Positions 25,824 through 33,392 of a stretch of DNA of 64,000 nucleotides are shown here, piece after piece. Made by a program: the position numbers and the translations under genes. The stretch is from Bacillota bacterium. GTDB lineage: Bacteria > Bacillota > Clostridia > Lachnospirales > Lachnospiraceae. The notes under the pieces were generated by a model, which made no database searches, was not told the DNA's origin, and was given only the letters and a program-made list of their open reading frames with translations. The stretch spans positions 3,110 through 67,109 of the forward strand of contig JAEZGY010000020.1 of NCBI GenBank assembly GCA_023416695.1, in the 5' to 3' direction. Position 1 is the stretch's first letter. The number at the start of each line of letters is the position of its first letter.

Positions 25824-27818
25824 ATGAAGAATAAGATCAACTATATCATTATGTCCTTAACTGGGCTATTTATGATTTTATGCTTAGATGGTAGTAATGT
25901 TAATGCAACAATTACAGGCTCTTTATATGTGGAGCAATTAGGCTCTGGTATTAATGTAGGGAATATCTTTGAAACTGGCTTAGAGGATATGGTGCTAGAT
26001 GATAGTTCCATCACTACCATGATAGATAATCTGAGGGGACAAGGATTTTCTTCTATTAGAATTCCTGTAACTTGGCAAGGTCATTGGGATGACGTTAGTA
26101 AGGTGATTGATACAGAATATCTGAATAAGATAAAGAGGTTTGTGGACATTGCAATATCTAAGAATATGAAGGTCATTATAACAATGTATGATGATTCTTG
26201 GAGATGGATTAGTAACACAAGTAATATCAAGGAGACATTAGCATTATATCGATCATTATGGACACAGATTGCAACCTATTTTGCAAATTATAATCAAGCA
26301 CTTTGTTTTGAAGCAGCCAATGCTCCTTTCTTTAGAGGAATGCAAAGTAAGAATCAGTTAGGATTGTTAGATAAATATAATGAAAGCTTTGTTAAATCTG
26401 TTCGCGATGTGGGGGGTAAGAATAAAGAAAGATTTCTACTTCTTCCACTATTGAATGGACAGGTAGATGAAGAGAATTGTAAGTCTATGGTGTCCTTTGT
26501 AAATGAATTAAAGGATTCTAACGTGATTGTATCAACACAGTATTACGGTCTATGGGATTTTAGTGTTAATGCGGCAGGGACTACAACCTTTAATCAGGAT
26601 GCAAATCGACACATGACGAATTTCTTTAGTTGTATCCGCACCTATTTTACCAATAATAAGATTCCTGTTCTGTGTGGAGAATACGGCTTGTATGGATATC
26701 CTACTTATGAGGATGCCATAGCAAGAGGACAGAGATTACAATATTTTAATGAGTTTGTTTCTAAGGCTTACGCAGCCAAATTAACCATTTTCCTCTGGGA
26801 TACAGGTGTACTATATAATAGAACCACCGACCAATGGATTGACGAGGATTTGGCTTACATTATAAAGAATTATGAGCAGAATGATTATTCTTATGCTTCC
26901 TTAGATGCAGTATCCCTAGTAGAGGGAAAGGAGACGAAGGATGTCACTTTAACTGTTAGCTGTAATAATGCGAAGCTATCTTATCTTAGATATAATAAGA
27001 AGGTTTTAAGCTTACAAACTGAGTATGCAATAAACGGGAATAAGGTCACGATTACAAAATCATTTCTCGATTCGCTTTCATCAGCGGAGTATGGTCTAGT
27101 GGGAACTATAGAGCTTGTTTTTACACAAGGGCCTTCCTGGAAGATAAATGTCTTTAAAGTGGGACAGCCTTCGTTCATAAAAGACGGAAGTAGGGAGGAA
27201 ATCTTTAGTATTCCTATGAAGGAGCAGGGGGACACTGTTATTGCTATGGAAGCTTTTACAAAGGATAAAAAGCCGGCAGGACCCTTAGACTGGACTACTT
27301 ATCAGGAGTATGGGTACAGCTTTTTACCTAATTATAAGAAGCACTGCTTAACTTTGACAAAAGAGTTTATTGACTCGTTGCCAATGGAACAAGAGATTAT
27401 ATTATATGTTCATTTCCAAAGTGGACAGAAGCTAGAGTATCCTATTATAAAAGAGGAAGAAGGAATAAGGGAAGTAACCTACGATTTAAGCAAGAAGGTA
27501 GAGGACGCCTCAGATGTGGATATAAATACGGACTTACAAAGTTTAGTGGAAGAGGAAAATCATGCCGCCATAGAGAAGGATAAGGAAGAGGCAAAGAAGA
27601 TTTATTTAAAGAAGGAAACTGACACTAAATGGAATACCGTAGGTTGGAAGCTACTGTTTTTTAGCTTTGTAATTATGATAATACTTGGTTTTGCTATTAT
27701 ATATATTTATCAGGCCCATCGAAAAGAGAATTTAGAGAATCGGTTAGAGGAAACAAAGGATCAGCTTGATGAAGAGATACATAAAATTCTTATTGACAAA
27801 ATGGGCTATGGTGCATAG
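25824..27818 (+). CDS. Membrane-anchored GH5-like protein with X2-type modules, probably catalytically impaired
   Basis: A 664-residue protein: signal peptide (about 1-28), GH5 TIM-barrel domain (about 35-350), a CBM_X2-like Ig module (about 365-447), a second related module (about 450-545), an acidic linker, a C-terminal membrane helix (about 608-629) and a charged coiled-coil tail predicted inside the cell. The barrel keeps IRIPVTW, the nucleophile Glu286 in CGEYG and Trp325 in FLWDTG. The acid/base Glu of the usual NEP motif is Ala167 (NAP, codon 26322-26324). The usual HH pair is Met121-Tyr122, and the HYY motif is QYY (Gln239). It is therefore probably a glycan-binding or otherwise non-canonical protein. 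ATG 25824 follows AAGAGGTG. Confidence 0.85.
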   Translation: MKNKINYIIMSLTGLFMILCLDGSNVNATITGSLYVEQLGSGINVGNIFETGLEDMVLDDSSITTMIDNLRGQGFSSIRIPVTWQGHWDDVSKVIDTEYLNKIKRFVDIAISKNMKVIITMYDDSWRWISNTSNIKETLALYRSLWTQIATYFANYNQALCFEAANAPFFRGMQSKNQLGLLDKYNESFVKSVRDVGGKNKERFLLLPLLNGQVDEENCKSMVSFVNELKDSNVIVSTQYYGLWDFSVNAAGTTTFNQDANRHMTNFFSCIRTYFTNNKIPVLCGEYGLYGYPTYEDAIARGQRLQYFNEFVSKAYAAKLTIFLWDTGVLYNRTTDQWIDEDLAYIIKNYEQNDYSYASLDAVSLVEGKETKDVTLTVSCNNAKLSYLRYNKKVLSLQTEYAINGNKVTITKSFLDSLSSAEYGLVGTIELVFTQGPSWKINVFKVGQPSFIKDGSREEIFSIPMKEQGDTVIAMEAFTKDKKPAGPLDWTTYQEYGYSFLPNYKKHCLTLTKEFIDSLPMEQEIILYVHFQSGQKLEYPIIKEEEGIREVTYDLSKKVEDASDVDINTDLQSLVEEENHAAIEKDKEEAKKIYLKKETDTKWNTVGWKLLFFSFVIMIILGFAIIYIYQAHRKENLENRLEETKDQLDEEIHKILIDKMGYGA

Positions 27819-27821
27819 AAT
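27793..27821 (+). promoter_or_regulatory. Sigma-A promoter of the cys T-box operon, inside the GH5-like gene end
   Basis: A perfect TTGACA (27793-27798), a 17-bp spacer and TAGAAT (27816-27821). The first three bases of the -10 are the TAG stop codon of the GH5-like gene. Confidence 0.65.
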
Positions 27822-27827
27822 AAAACT

Positions 27828-28109
27828 AAATTGCAAGAGATTCCTTGTAATTACTAGATAGAGCAAAAAGGCGTTGAATAGAAGAGTAGTTTTTATGTAA
27901 ACTAACAGAGAGGGAGTGTCACTGGCTGAAAGCATTCCTTAGTGGAGTAGGGATGAAGTGCATCTACGAGCTGATCTGCTGAGCTAATAGGTTGTTAGGC
28001 AGATACGGAAACACCCGTTACGTGTATTAAGATTACAGCATATATTTTGTGTTGTGAATTAGAGTGGAACCGCGAGTAACTCGTCTCTATAGGGAGACGA
28101 GTTTTTTTA
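27828..28109 (+). promoter_or_regulatory. T-box riboswitch, cysteine-specific, upstream of cysE-cysS
   Basis: The leader shows T-box landmarks in order: the stem I AGTA region near 27885, the AGAGAGGGAGTGTCAC / GGCTGAAAGCATTCC arms (about 27906-27941), and a specifier loop with TGC at 27977-27979 (Cys codon). The conserved T-box sequence AGAGTGGAACCGCG is at 28061-28074, and a terminator follows (arms 28078-28087 and 28094-28103, T run to 28108). Uncharged tRNA-Cys pairs with the specifier and the T-box, favouring the antiterminator and so cysE-cysS expression. The specifier assignment agrees with the downstream genes. The exact 5' edge is approximate. Confidence 0.93.
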
Positions 28110-28172
28110 TTATGCGGAAGGTTTGCAAGTGAAACTCTTTTTATTTTATAGAAAAGGAAAGGAGAGGATAGT

Positions 28173-28856
28173 ATGGGATTTATTCGGTTTGTAAAGGAAG
28201 AAATCGCTATCATCAAAGAACGTGATCCAGCAATAAAATCCTCGGCTGAGGTTTTCTTATATCCTAGTTTTAAAGCAGTTATACGATATCGTGTAGCACA
28301 TAAATTATATTTACGCAAACATTATTTTCTGGCACGTTGGATCTCTCAGAGGACGGTTCGTAAGACAGGGATAGAGATTCATCCGGGTGCAACTATAGGA
28401 AAAGGTTTGTTTATCGACCATGGTAATGGCGTTGTTATTGGAGAAACAGCAATTCTTGGAGATAATGTGACACTGTATCAGGGAGTAACCCTTGGAGGAA
28501 CTGGTAAAGAGCATGGGAAGAGGCATCCAACCATTGGAGATAATGTTATGATTAGTGCAGGTGCTAAAGTTTTAGGTTCCTTTACAGTAGGGAGTAATTC
28601 AAAGATTGGAGCCGGTAGTGTAGTGCTTTCAGAGGTGCCACCGAACTCAACTGTTGTAGGGGTTCCTGGGCGTGTAATTAAACGAGATAATGTGAAAGTA
28701 CCAACTGACGATTTGGATCAGGTACACTTACCAGATCCAGTGAACAATGATATAAAGCAGCTGCAGAATGAGAATGCGAATCTACGAGAAATTATTGATA
28801 AATTGTGTGGCTGTGTTGAGAGATTAGAAAAAGGTAATAATAAAACAAAAGAGTAA
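28173..28856 (+). CDS. cysE: Serine O-acetyltransferase
   Basis: A 227-residue left-handed beta-helix acyltransferase. It makes O-acetylserine from serine and acetyl-CoA, the first step of cysteine synthesis. The short N-terminal helical domain (as in the EpsC/CysE short form) carries YRVAHKLYL. Hexapeptide repeats run from [13 protein letters not shown] to [12 protein letters not shown], with the catalytic HGNG loop ([10 protein letters not shown]) and [14 protein letters not shown]-terminal heptad-like tail (about 195-227) may form a coiled coil. It is the first gene after the cysteine T-box, so it is induced when tRNA-Cys is uncharged. Confidence 0.94.
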   Translation: MGFIRFVKEEIAIIKERDPAIKSSAEVFLYPSFKAVIRYRVAHKLYLRKHYFLARWISQRTVRKTGIEIHPGATIGKGLFIDHGNGVVIGETAILGDNVTLYQGVTLGGTGKEHGKRHPTIGDNVMISAGAKVLGSFTVGSNSKIGAGSVVLSEVPPNSTVVGVPGRVIKRDNVKVPTDDLDQVHLPDPVNNDIKQLQNENANLREIIDKLCGCVERLEKGNNKTKE

Positions 28857-28876
28857 AGAAGAATGGAGGAGAGAAA

Positions 28877-30277
28877 ATGAAATTATATAATACTCTATCA
28901 AAAGCAAAAGAAGAATTTCAACCAATTGAGCCGGGGAAGGTTCGCATGTATGTATGTGGACCAACGGTTTATAACTATATTCATATTGGGAATGCAAGAC
29001 CTATGATATTTTTTGATACAGTAAGGAGATATTTTGAATATAAGGGATATGAGGTAAACTATGTCTCTAACTTTACTGATGTAGATGACAAGATTATTAA
29101 GAAAGCCAATGAAGAAGGTGTTTCTTCAAGTGAAATATCTGAGCGTTATATCGAAGAGTGCAAAAAAGATATGAAAAGCTTAAATATTAAACCAGCCACT
29201 ACTCATCCAAAGGCAACAGAAGAAATCGATGGTATGATTGAGATGATTCAGACCTTAATTGACAAAGGTTTTGCTTATGAGAAAAATGGTACCGTTTATT
29301 TTAGAACAAGAAAATTTGACGGCTATGGTAAGCTTTCCAAGAAAAATATTGATGACCTAGAAGCTGGAATCCGTATTGCAGTGGCTGAAGAAAAAGAAGA
29401 TCCCATGGACTTTGTTCTTTGGAAACCAAAGAAGGAGGGAGAGCCAAGTTGGCCATCTCCTTGGAGTGATGGTAGACCAGGTTGGCATATTGAATGCTCT
29501 GTTATGAGTAAAAAGTACCTGGGAGACACCATTGATATTCATGCAGGTGGAGAGGATCTCGTCTTTCCACATCATGAAAATGAGATTGCACAAAGTGAAG
29601 CTGCCAATGGTAAGGATTTCACAAAATACTGGATGCACAATGGCTTTTTAAATATCGACAACAAGAAGATGTCAAAATCAGAAGGAAATTTCTTTACCGT
29701 AAGAGAAATCGGCGAACAGTTCGACTTACAGGTACTTCGTTTCTTTATGCTAAGCTCCCATTACAGAAGCCCATTAAACTTTAGCCGTGACTTAATGGAT
29801 GCTGCAAAAAGTGGGTTAGATCGTATCAAGACTTGCGTAAGTAACCTTACGTTCTTATTAGAACATGTACAGGATACTAAGGTGACAGCAGAGGAAGATA
29901 AGGTGATAGCAGAAGCCAATGCCTTAAATGAGAAATTTAATGTTGCCATGGAGGATGATTTTAATACTGCAGATGCTATTTCTGCAATTTTTGAAATCGT
30001 TAAGCTAGCAAACTCTAGTACTAATGAAGCTAGCAGTAAAGAAATAATTCAGGTATTACTAGATAAAATCTGTGTGTTATGTGATATACTTGGTATAGAG
30101 GCACAAACGAAACAAGAATTGTTAGATGAAGAAATTGAAAGTCTTATTAAAGAACGTCAGGATGCAAGAAAAGCTCGTAATTTTGCTCGTGCCGATGAAA
30201 TTCGTGATGAACTATTAGAAAAGGGAATTATTCTAGAGGATACTCGAGAAGGAGTTCGTTGGAAACGAGCAGAATAG
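28877..30277 (+). CDS. cysS: Cysteinyl-tRNA synthetase
   Basis: A 466-residue class I synthetase. It has the HIGH-type motif YIHIGNARP, zinc ligands in MYVCGPT, WHIECSV and FPHHENE, and the KMSKS motif in KKMSKSEGN. The C-terminal [17 protein letters not shown] segment is the tRNA-binding helix. It charges tRNA-Cys in the cytosol, closing the feedback loop with the upstream T-box. It lies 20 bp after cysE. Confidence 0.97.
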   Translation: MKLYNTLSKAKEEFQPIEPGKVRMYVCGPTVYNYIHIGNARPMIFFDTVRRYFEYKGYEVNYVSNFTDVDDKIIKKANEEGVSSSEISERYIEECKKDMKSLNIKPATTHPKATEEIDGMIEMIQTLIDKGFAYEKNGTVYFRTRKFDGYGKLSKKNIDDLEAGIRIAVAEEKEDPMDFVLWKPKKEGEPSWPSPWSDGRPGWHIECSVMSKKYLGDTIDIHAGGEDLVFPHHENEIAQSEAANGKDFTKYWMHNGFLNIDNKKMSKSEGNFFTVREIGEQFDLQVLRFFMLSSHYRSPLNFSRDLMDAAKSGLDRIKTCVSNLTFLLEHVQDTKVTAEEDKVIAEANALNEKFNVAMEDDFNTADAISAIFEIVKLANSSTNEASSKEIIQVLLDKICVLCDILGIEAQTKQELLDEEIESLIKERQDARKARNFARADEIRDELLEKGIILEDTREGVRWKRAE

Positions 30278-30301
30278 CCTATAAAAGAAAGAGCGTATAG
30301 A

Positions 30302-30739
30302 ATGAAAATGGATGAGTTAAAGTTACATGAATATCTTCGCCAATCTTTTCATTTGGAGGACTTTGATCCTAAGCAATATTCACCATTAGTGTTAGCCTAT
30401 ATAGGGGACGGAATCTATGATATTATTATACGAACGATTATATTGTCTCATGGCAATGCACCAGTGAATAATCTCCATAAAGAGTGCAGTAGTTTTGTAA
30501 AAGCATCTGCCCAGATGGAAATGTACCATGCAATTGAAGATATGCTAACCGAAGAGGAAACAGGCATCTATAAACGAGGTCGTAATGCGAAATCCTATAC
30601 CACTGCAAAAAATGCAACAATAACAGAGTATAGAGTAGCTACAGGCTTTGAAGCCTTATTAGGATATTTATATTTAAGTGACCGGATGAATCGAATTGTG
30701 GAACTCATACAGTATGGGTTAGGCAAACTGGAGAAATAG
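30302..30739 (+). CDS. mrnC: Mini-ribonuclease 3
   Basis: A 145-residue RNase III-like domain without a dsRNA-binding domain, as usual for Mini-III, which matures 23S rRNA ends. Visible features are SPLVLAYIGDGIYDIIIR with the catalytic Asp, KASAQMEMYHAIEDMLTEEE, and RGRNAKSYTTAKNATITEYRVATGFEALLGYLYL in which the second acidic motif lies. It sits 24 bp after cysS in the conserved cysS-mrnC-rlmB order. A second in-frame ATG (30308) is possible because the upstream ribosome site is weak. Confidence 0.93.
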   Translation: MKMDELKLHEYLRQSFHLEDFDPKQYSPLVLAYIGDGIYDIIIRTIILSHGNAPVNNLHKECSSFVKASAQMEMYHAIEDMLTEEETGIYKRGRNAKSYTTAKNATITEYRVATGFEALLGYLYLSDRMNRIVELIQYGLGKLEK

Positions 30740-30747
30740 GAGAAAAA

Positions 30748-31488
30748 ATGAGATACGAAGAATTAACAATAGAAGGAAGAAATGCAGTATTAGAGGCATT
30801 TCGCGCAAAGAAACCAATTGACCGATTATTTGTCTTAGAGGGATGCCAGGATGGGCCTGTACAGTCTGTTCTACGTGAAGCGAAGAAAACGGATACCATT
30901 ATTAGTTATGTTAAGAAGGAACGCTTAGATCAGTTATCTGAGACAGGAAAGCATCAAGGTGTTATTGCCTATGCTGCTGCATATGAGTATGCAACCATAG
31001 AGGATATGTTTCGTTTGGCAGAGGAAAAGGGCGAACCTCCTTTCTTCATATTACTAGATAACATTGAGGACCCACACAATTTAGGTGCTATGATACGTAC
31101 TGCTAACCAGGCAGGAGCACATGGAATTATAATTCCGAAACGCCGTGCAGTAGGTCTTACAGCTACTGTGGCGAAAGTTAGTGCCGGTGCAATTAACTAT
31201 GTACCAGTAGCTAAGGTTACTAATCTTAGTACCACCATTGAAGAACTTAAGGAAAAGGGCATGTGGTTTGCTTGTGCTGATATGGATGGAGAGCTGATGT
31301 ATCAAACCAATTTGACTGGCTCAATAGGCCTTGTCATTGGTAGTGAAGGAGAAGGGGTAAGCCGTCTAGTAAAGGAAAAATGTGACTATGTAGTTCGCAT
31401 TCCTATGAAGGGGAATATCGATTCTTTGAATGCTTCTGTAGCCATGGGAGTGCTCTCCTACGAAATTGTTAGACAGAGAATGAAATAA
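30748..31488 (+). CDS. rlmB: 23S rRNA (guanosine-2'-O)-methyltransferase RlmB, TrmH family
   Basis: A 246-residue SPOUT methyltransferase. It has an N-terminal L30e-like substrate-binding domain (IEGRNAVLEAFRAKKPIDRL) and the TrmH knot with LLDNIEDPHNLGAMIRTA (motif 1), LVIGSEGEGVSRLV (motif 2) and IPMKGNIDSLNASVAMGVLSYE (motif 3). It methylates a guanosine of 23S rRNA using SAM. It starts 8 bp after mrnC. Confidence 0.94.
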   Translation: MRYEELTIEGRNAVLEAFRAKKPIDRLFVLEGCQDGPVQSVLREAKKTDTIISYVKKERLDQLSETGKHQGVIAYAAAYEYATIEDMFRLAEEKGEPPFFILLDNIEDPHNLGAMIRTANQAGAHGIIIPKRRAVGLTATVAKVSAGAINYVPVAKVTNLSTTIEELKEKGMWFACADMDGELMYQTNLTGSIGLVIGSEGEGVSRLVKEKCDYVVRIPMKGNIDSLNASVAMGVLSYEIVRQRMK

Positions 31489-31510
31489 AAGAGAACCAGG
31501 GGGTGATTCT

Positions 31511-32149
31511 ATGGCATTTGAACAATACAAAGAACTTACAGATGAAGCGATTATTGCAAAAATACGTAATCAAGACTCAAATGCTGTAGATTACCTTCTG
31601 GAGAAATATAAGAACACGGTTCGACAGAAAGCTAAGGCTCTGTTTATTATAGGTGGAGACCGTGATGATTTGATCCAAGAGGGGATGATTGGCTTATATA
31701 AGGCAATCCGCGATTATGACAGTACAAAGGATGCTAGTTTTAGTTATTTTGCCGATTTATGTATCTCTAGACAGATATATGATGCAATAAAAGCCTCAAA
31801 TCGGAAGAAAAATATACCTTTAAACACATATATTTCTTTAAATTCTCCTGTCCACAATAACTTTAGTGAAAATGAGGATGTACTTCCCATAATAGACATA
31901 ATATACCAAGATAATAATACAAATCCTGAGGAATTGATTATTGACAAGGAACGTACCAGTATGTTAGAATATGAACTCGAGAGGCGGTTGAGCAACCTTG
32001 AAAAAGAGGTAGTTAAGCTCTTTGTAGTTGGTATGAAGTACACGGAGATAGCCGCTGTTTTAAATAAGGAACCCAAGTCTATAGACAATGCTCTTCAGCG
32101 AATTCGCGCTAAGCTTAATACGCTGATTAAGGAGTTAGGAACACAGTAG
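31511..32149 (+). CDS. sigH: RNA polymerase sigma-H factor (early sporulation)
   Basis: A 212-residue sigma-70 family factor. Region 2 is KAKALFIIGGDRDDLIQEGMIGLYKAIRDYD with SYFADLCISRQIYDAIK, and region 4 is LEKEVVKLFVVGMKYTEIAAVLNKEPKSIDNALQR. Length, motifs and position after cysS-mrnC-rlmB match sigH, which starts sporulation gene expression. In Bacillus yacP (rae1) lies between rlmB and sigH; it is missing here. tRNA-Thr follows 22 bp after the stop with no terminator between. Confidence 0.95.
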   Translation: MAFEQYKELTDEAIIAKIRNQDSNAVDYLLEKYKNTVRQKAKALFIIGGDRDDLIQEGMIGLYKAIRDYDSTKDASFSYFADLCISRQIYDAIKASNRKKNIPLNTYISLNSPVHNNFSENEDVLPIIDIIYQDNNTNPEELIIDKERTSMLEYELERRLSNLEKEVVKLFVVGMKYTEIAAVLNKEPKSIDNALQRIRAKLNTLIKELGTQ

Positions 32150-32171
32150 AGGCGGTGACTTTATATGTTTT

Positions 32172-32244
32172 GCTGCCTTGGCTCAGTCGGTAGAGCGTCG
32201 CCTTGGTAAGGCGGAGGTCGGCGGTTCAAATCCGCTAGGCAGCT
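32172..32244 (+). tRNA. tRNA-Thr (anticodon GGT)
   Basis: The acceptor GCTGCCT/AGGCAGC pairs perfectly. The D arm GCTCAGTCGGTAGAGC, anticodon arm CGCCT-TGGTA-AGGCG and T arm GGCGG-TTCAAAT-CCGCT are present. CCA is not encoded. No promoter fits in the 22 bp after sigH, so it is probably cut from the sigH operon transcript. Confidence 0.96.
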
Positions 32245-32261
32245 TATGTTTTAATAGTAGG

Positions 32262-32298
32262 AGTCCAAAACCTAAGTATAGGGTTTTGGACTTTTTTT
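32262..32298 (+). terminator. Terminator after tRNA-Thr
   Basis: An 11-bp stem (32262-32272 with 32282-32292), a 9-nt loop and a run of seven T. It ends the long cysE-to-tRNA transcript. Confidence 0.92.
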
Positions 32299-32307
32299 GA
32301 TTTCTTC

Positions 32308-32337
32308 TTTACATAGGATAGAGTTATGGGGTAATAT
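32308..32337 (+). promoter_or_regulatory. Candidate promoter of the helical membrane protein gene
   Basis: TTTACA (32308-32313), 18 bp and TAATAT (32332-32337), 70 bp before the start codon. Confidence 0.4.
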
Positions 32338-32407
32338 CAAGTAAAATTATTATTTATGAGTTATTTGCTTTATTACGACATAACACCTTTTGAAAGGAGG
32401 AATCATT

Positions 32408-33142
32408 ATGGAGTTATACTGGTTTGCACCTATTATCTGTGGAGGGCTAGGATTACTATTAAGCCATCTAGTAAAGAAAAAAATATCCATGCTACTTGAG
32501 TATAAACGAATAGAAGATTTATTACTGTCAGAACGAGTAACTAAGGCAATTAGTGACGGCATTGGACAAAAGATAGCTGAAATGACTCAAGATACCAGGA
32601 CGGTAGGAGAGGTCATAGATCTTTATGTGGATAAAGATACAAGACGTATTGCCATAGACGTTGGTAGTAGTAAATTAGCCGAATACATCACTCTTGAGCT
32701 TAAAAAGAGCCAAATTTCCACTATTATTCTAGATGAGATTAAGAGGGTTTTGGTAGAAAAGATTAAGTTAGGATTTCTTACCGGTCTTATGAAAGGAAGC
32801 TTGTGGGAGTTAGTAGAGGAGCCTATGGAGAAAGCTATTGAAAGCTACCTAGAGGAAAGATGTCAGCCGATGATAAAGGATAAATTGCAAGAACGTATGA
32901 ATTCTTTGACAGGGATGAGGATGTATGAAGTTGGTGAGTTATTGTTAGATAAACATCAGATAATAACAGAACTTACCCTTAAGGTATATAGGAAACATAT
33001 TGTAGATCTTGCTAGTCAGCTTCTTGCTAAGCTGGATGTAAAAAATAAAGTATTAAAGCCAAACCTCTTGAAACTACAAATTGGGATGTCGGGATTTGGT
33101 GTTGTATGTGGATTGATGTCGATGTTATTAGCAATTATATAG
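32408..33142 (+). CDS. Membrane-associated helical protein, possibly DUF445-like
   Basis: A 244-residue protein with a hydrophobic N-terminus (about 3-20) and a hydrophobic C-terminus (about 222-244, GMSGFGVVCGLMSMLLAII) enclosing about 190 mostly helical, charged residues. The arrangement of short membrane ends around amphipathic helices resembles DUF445/YheB proteins, but I do not see their diagnostic WLTNWxAxxMLF motif, so the match is weak. The ATG at 32408 follows a perfect AAAGGAGG 7 bp upstream. Monocistronic. Function unknown. Confidence 0.6.
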   Translation: MELYWFAPIICGGLGLLLSHLVKKKISMLLEYKRIEDLLLSERVTKAISDGIGQKIAEMTQDTRTVGEVIDLYVDKDTRRIAIDVGSSKLAEYITLELKKSQISTIILDEIKRVLVEKIKLGFLTGLMKGSLWELVEEPMEKAIESYLEERCQPMIKDKLQERMNSLTGMRMYEVGELLLDKHQIITELTLKVYRKHIVDLASQLLAKLDVKNKVLKPNLLKLQIGMSGFGVVCGLMSMLLAII

Positions 33143-33392
33143 AATGAACTAGCACCTTCTCTGTATAGTCCTTTTATTAGAGAACTATTAAAAAGAGATT
33201 TGAGATGTTGAAGTCAGAGGGGGGGAATGGTATACTTTCTAGTATCTGACGGATTTATCTTCATAATAAACAGTGATTGTATCAACTTGCCTCCCATAAA
33301 GGCAGTATTGGTTACATAATCTACAAAAGAGAAGGTCCTGTAGGAAGACAGATATTATTGACGTAATTAACTATAAAGAAAAAGGAGTACTT
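33143..33392. other. Leader region of the calcium ATPase gene
   Basis: 250 bp without a gene. It holds a promoter at 33208-33236 and then about 150 nt of leader with a small TTGCCT/AGGCAG hairpin near 33285-33306. I could not match it to the yybP-ykoY or any other metal riboswitch. Confidence 0.4.
33208..33236 (+). promoter_or_regulatory. Sigma-A promoter with G-run spacer
   Basis: TTGAAG (33208-33213), 17 bp and TATACT (33231-33236) with a TGG extended -10. The spacer contains seven consecutive G (33219-33225). Confidence 0.65.

Noticed and set aside
25824..27818. Calling the GH5 protein an active cellulase
   Set aside because: The acid/base Glu, the HH pair and the His of HYY are all replaced.
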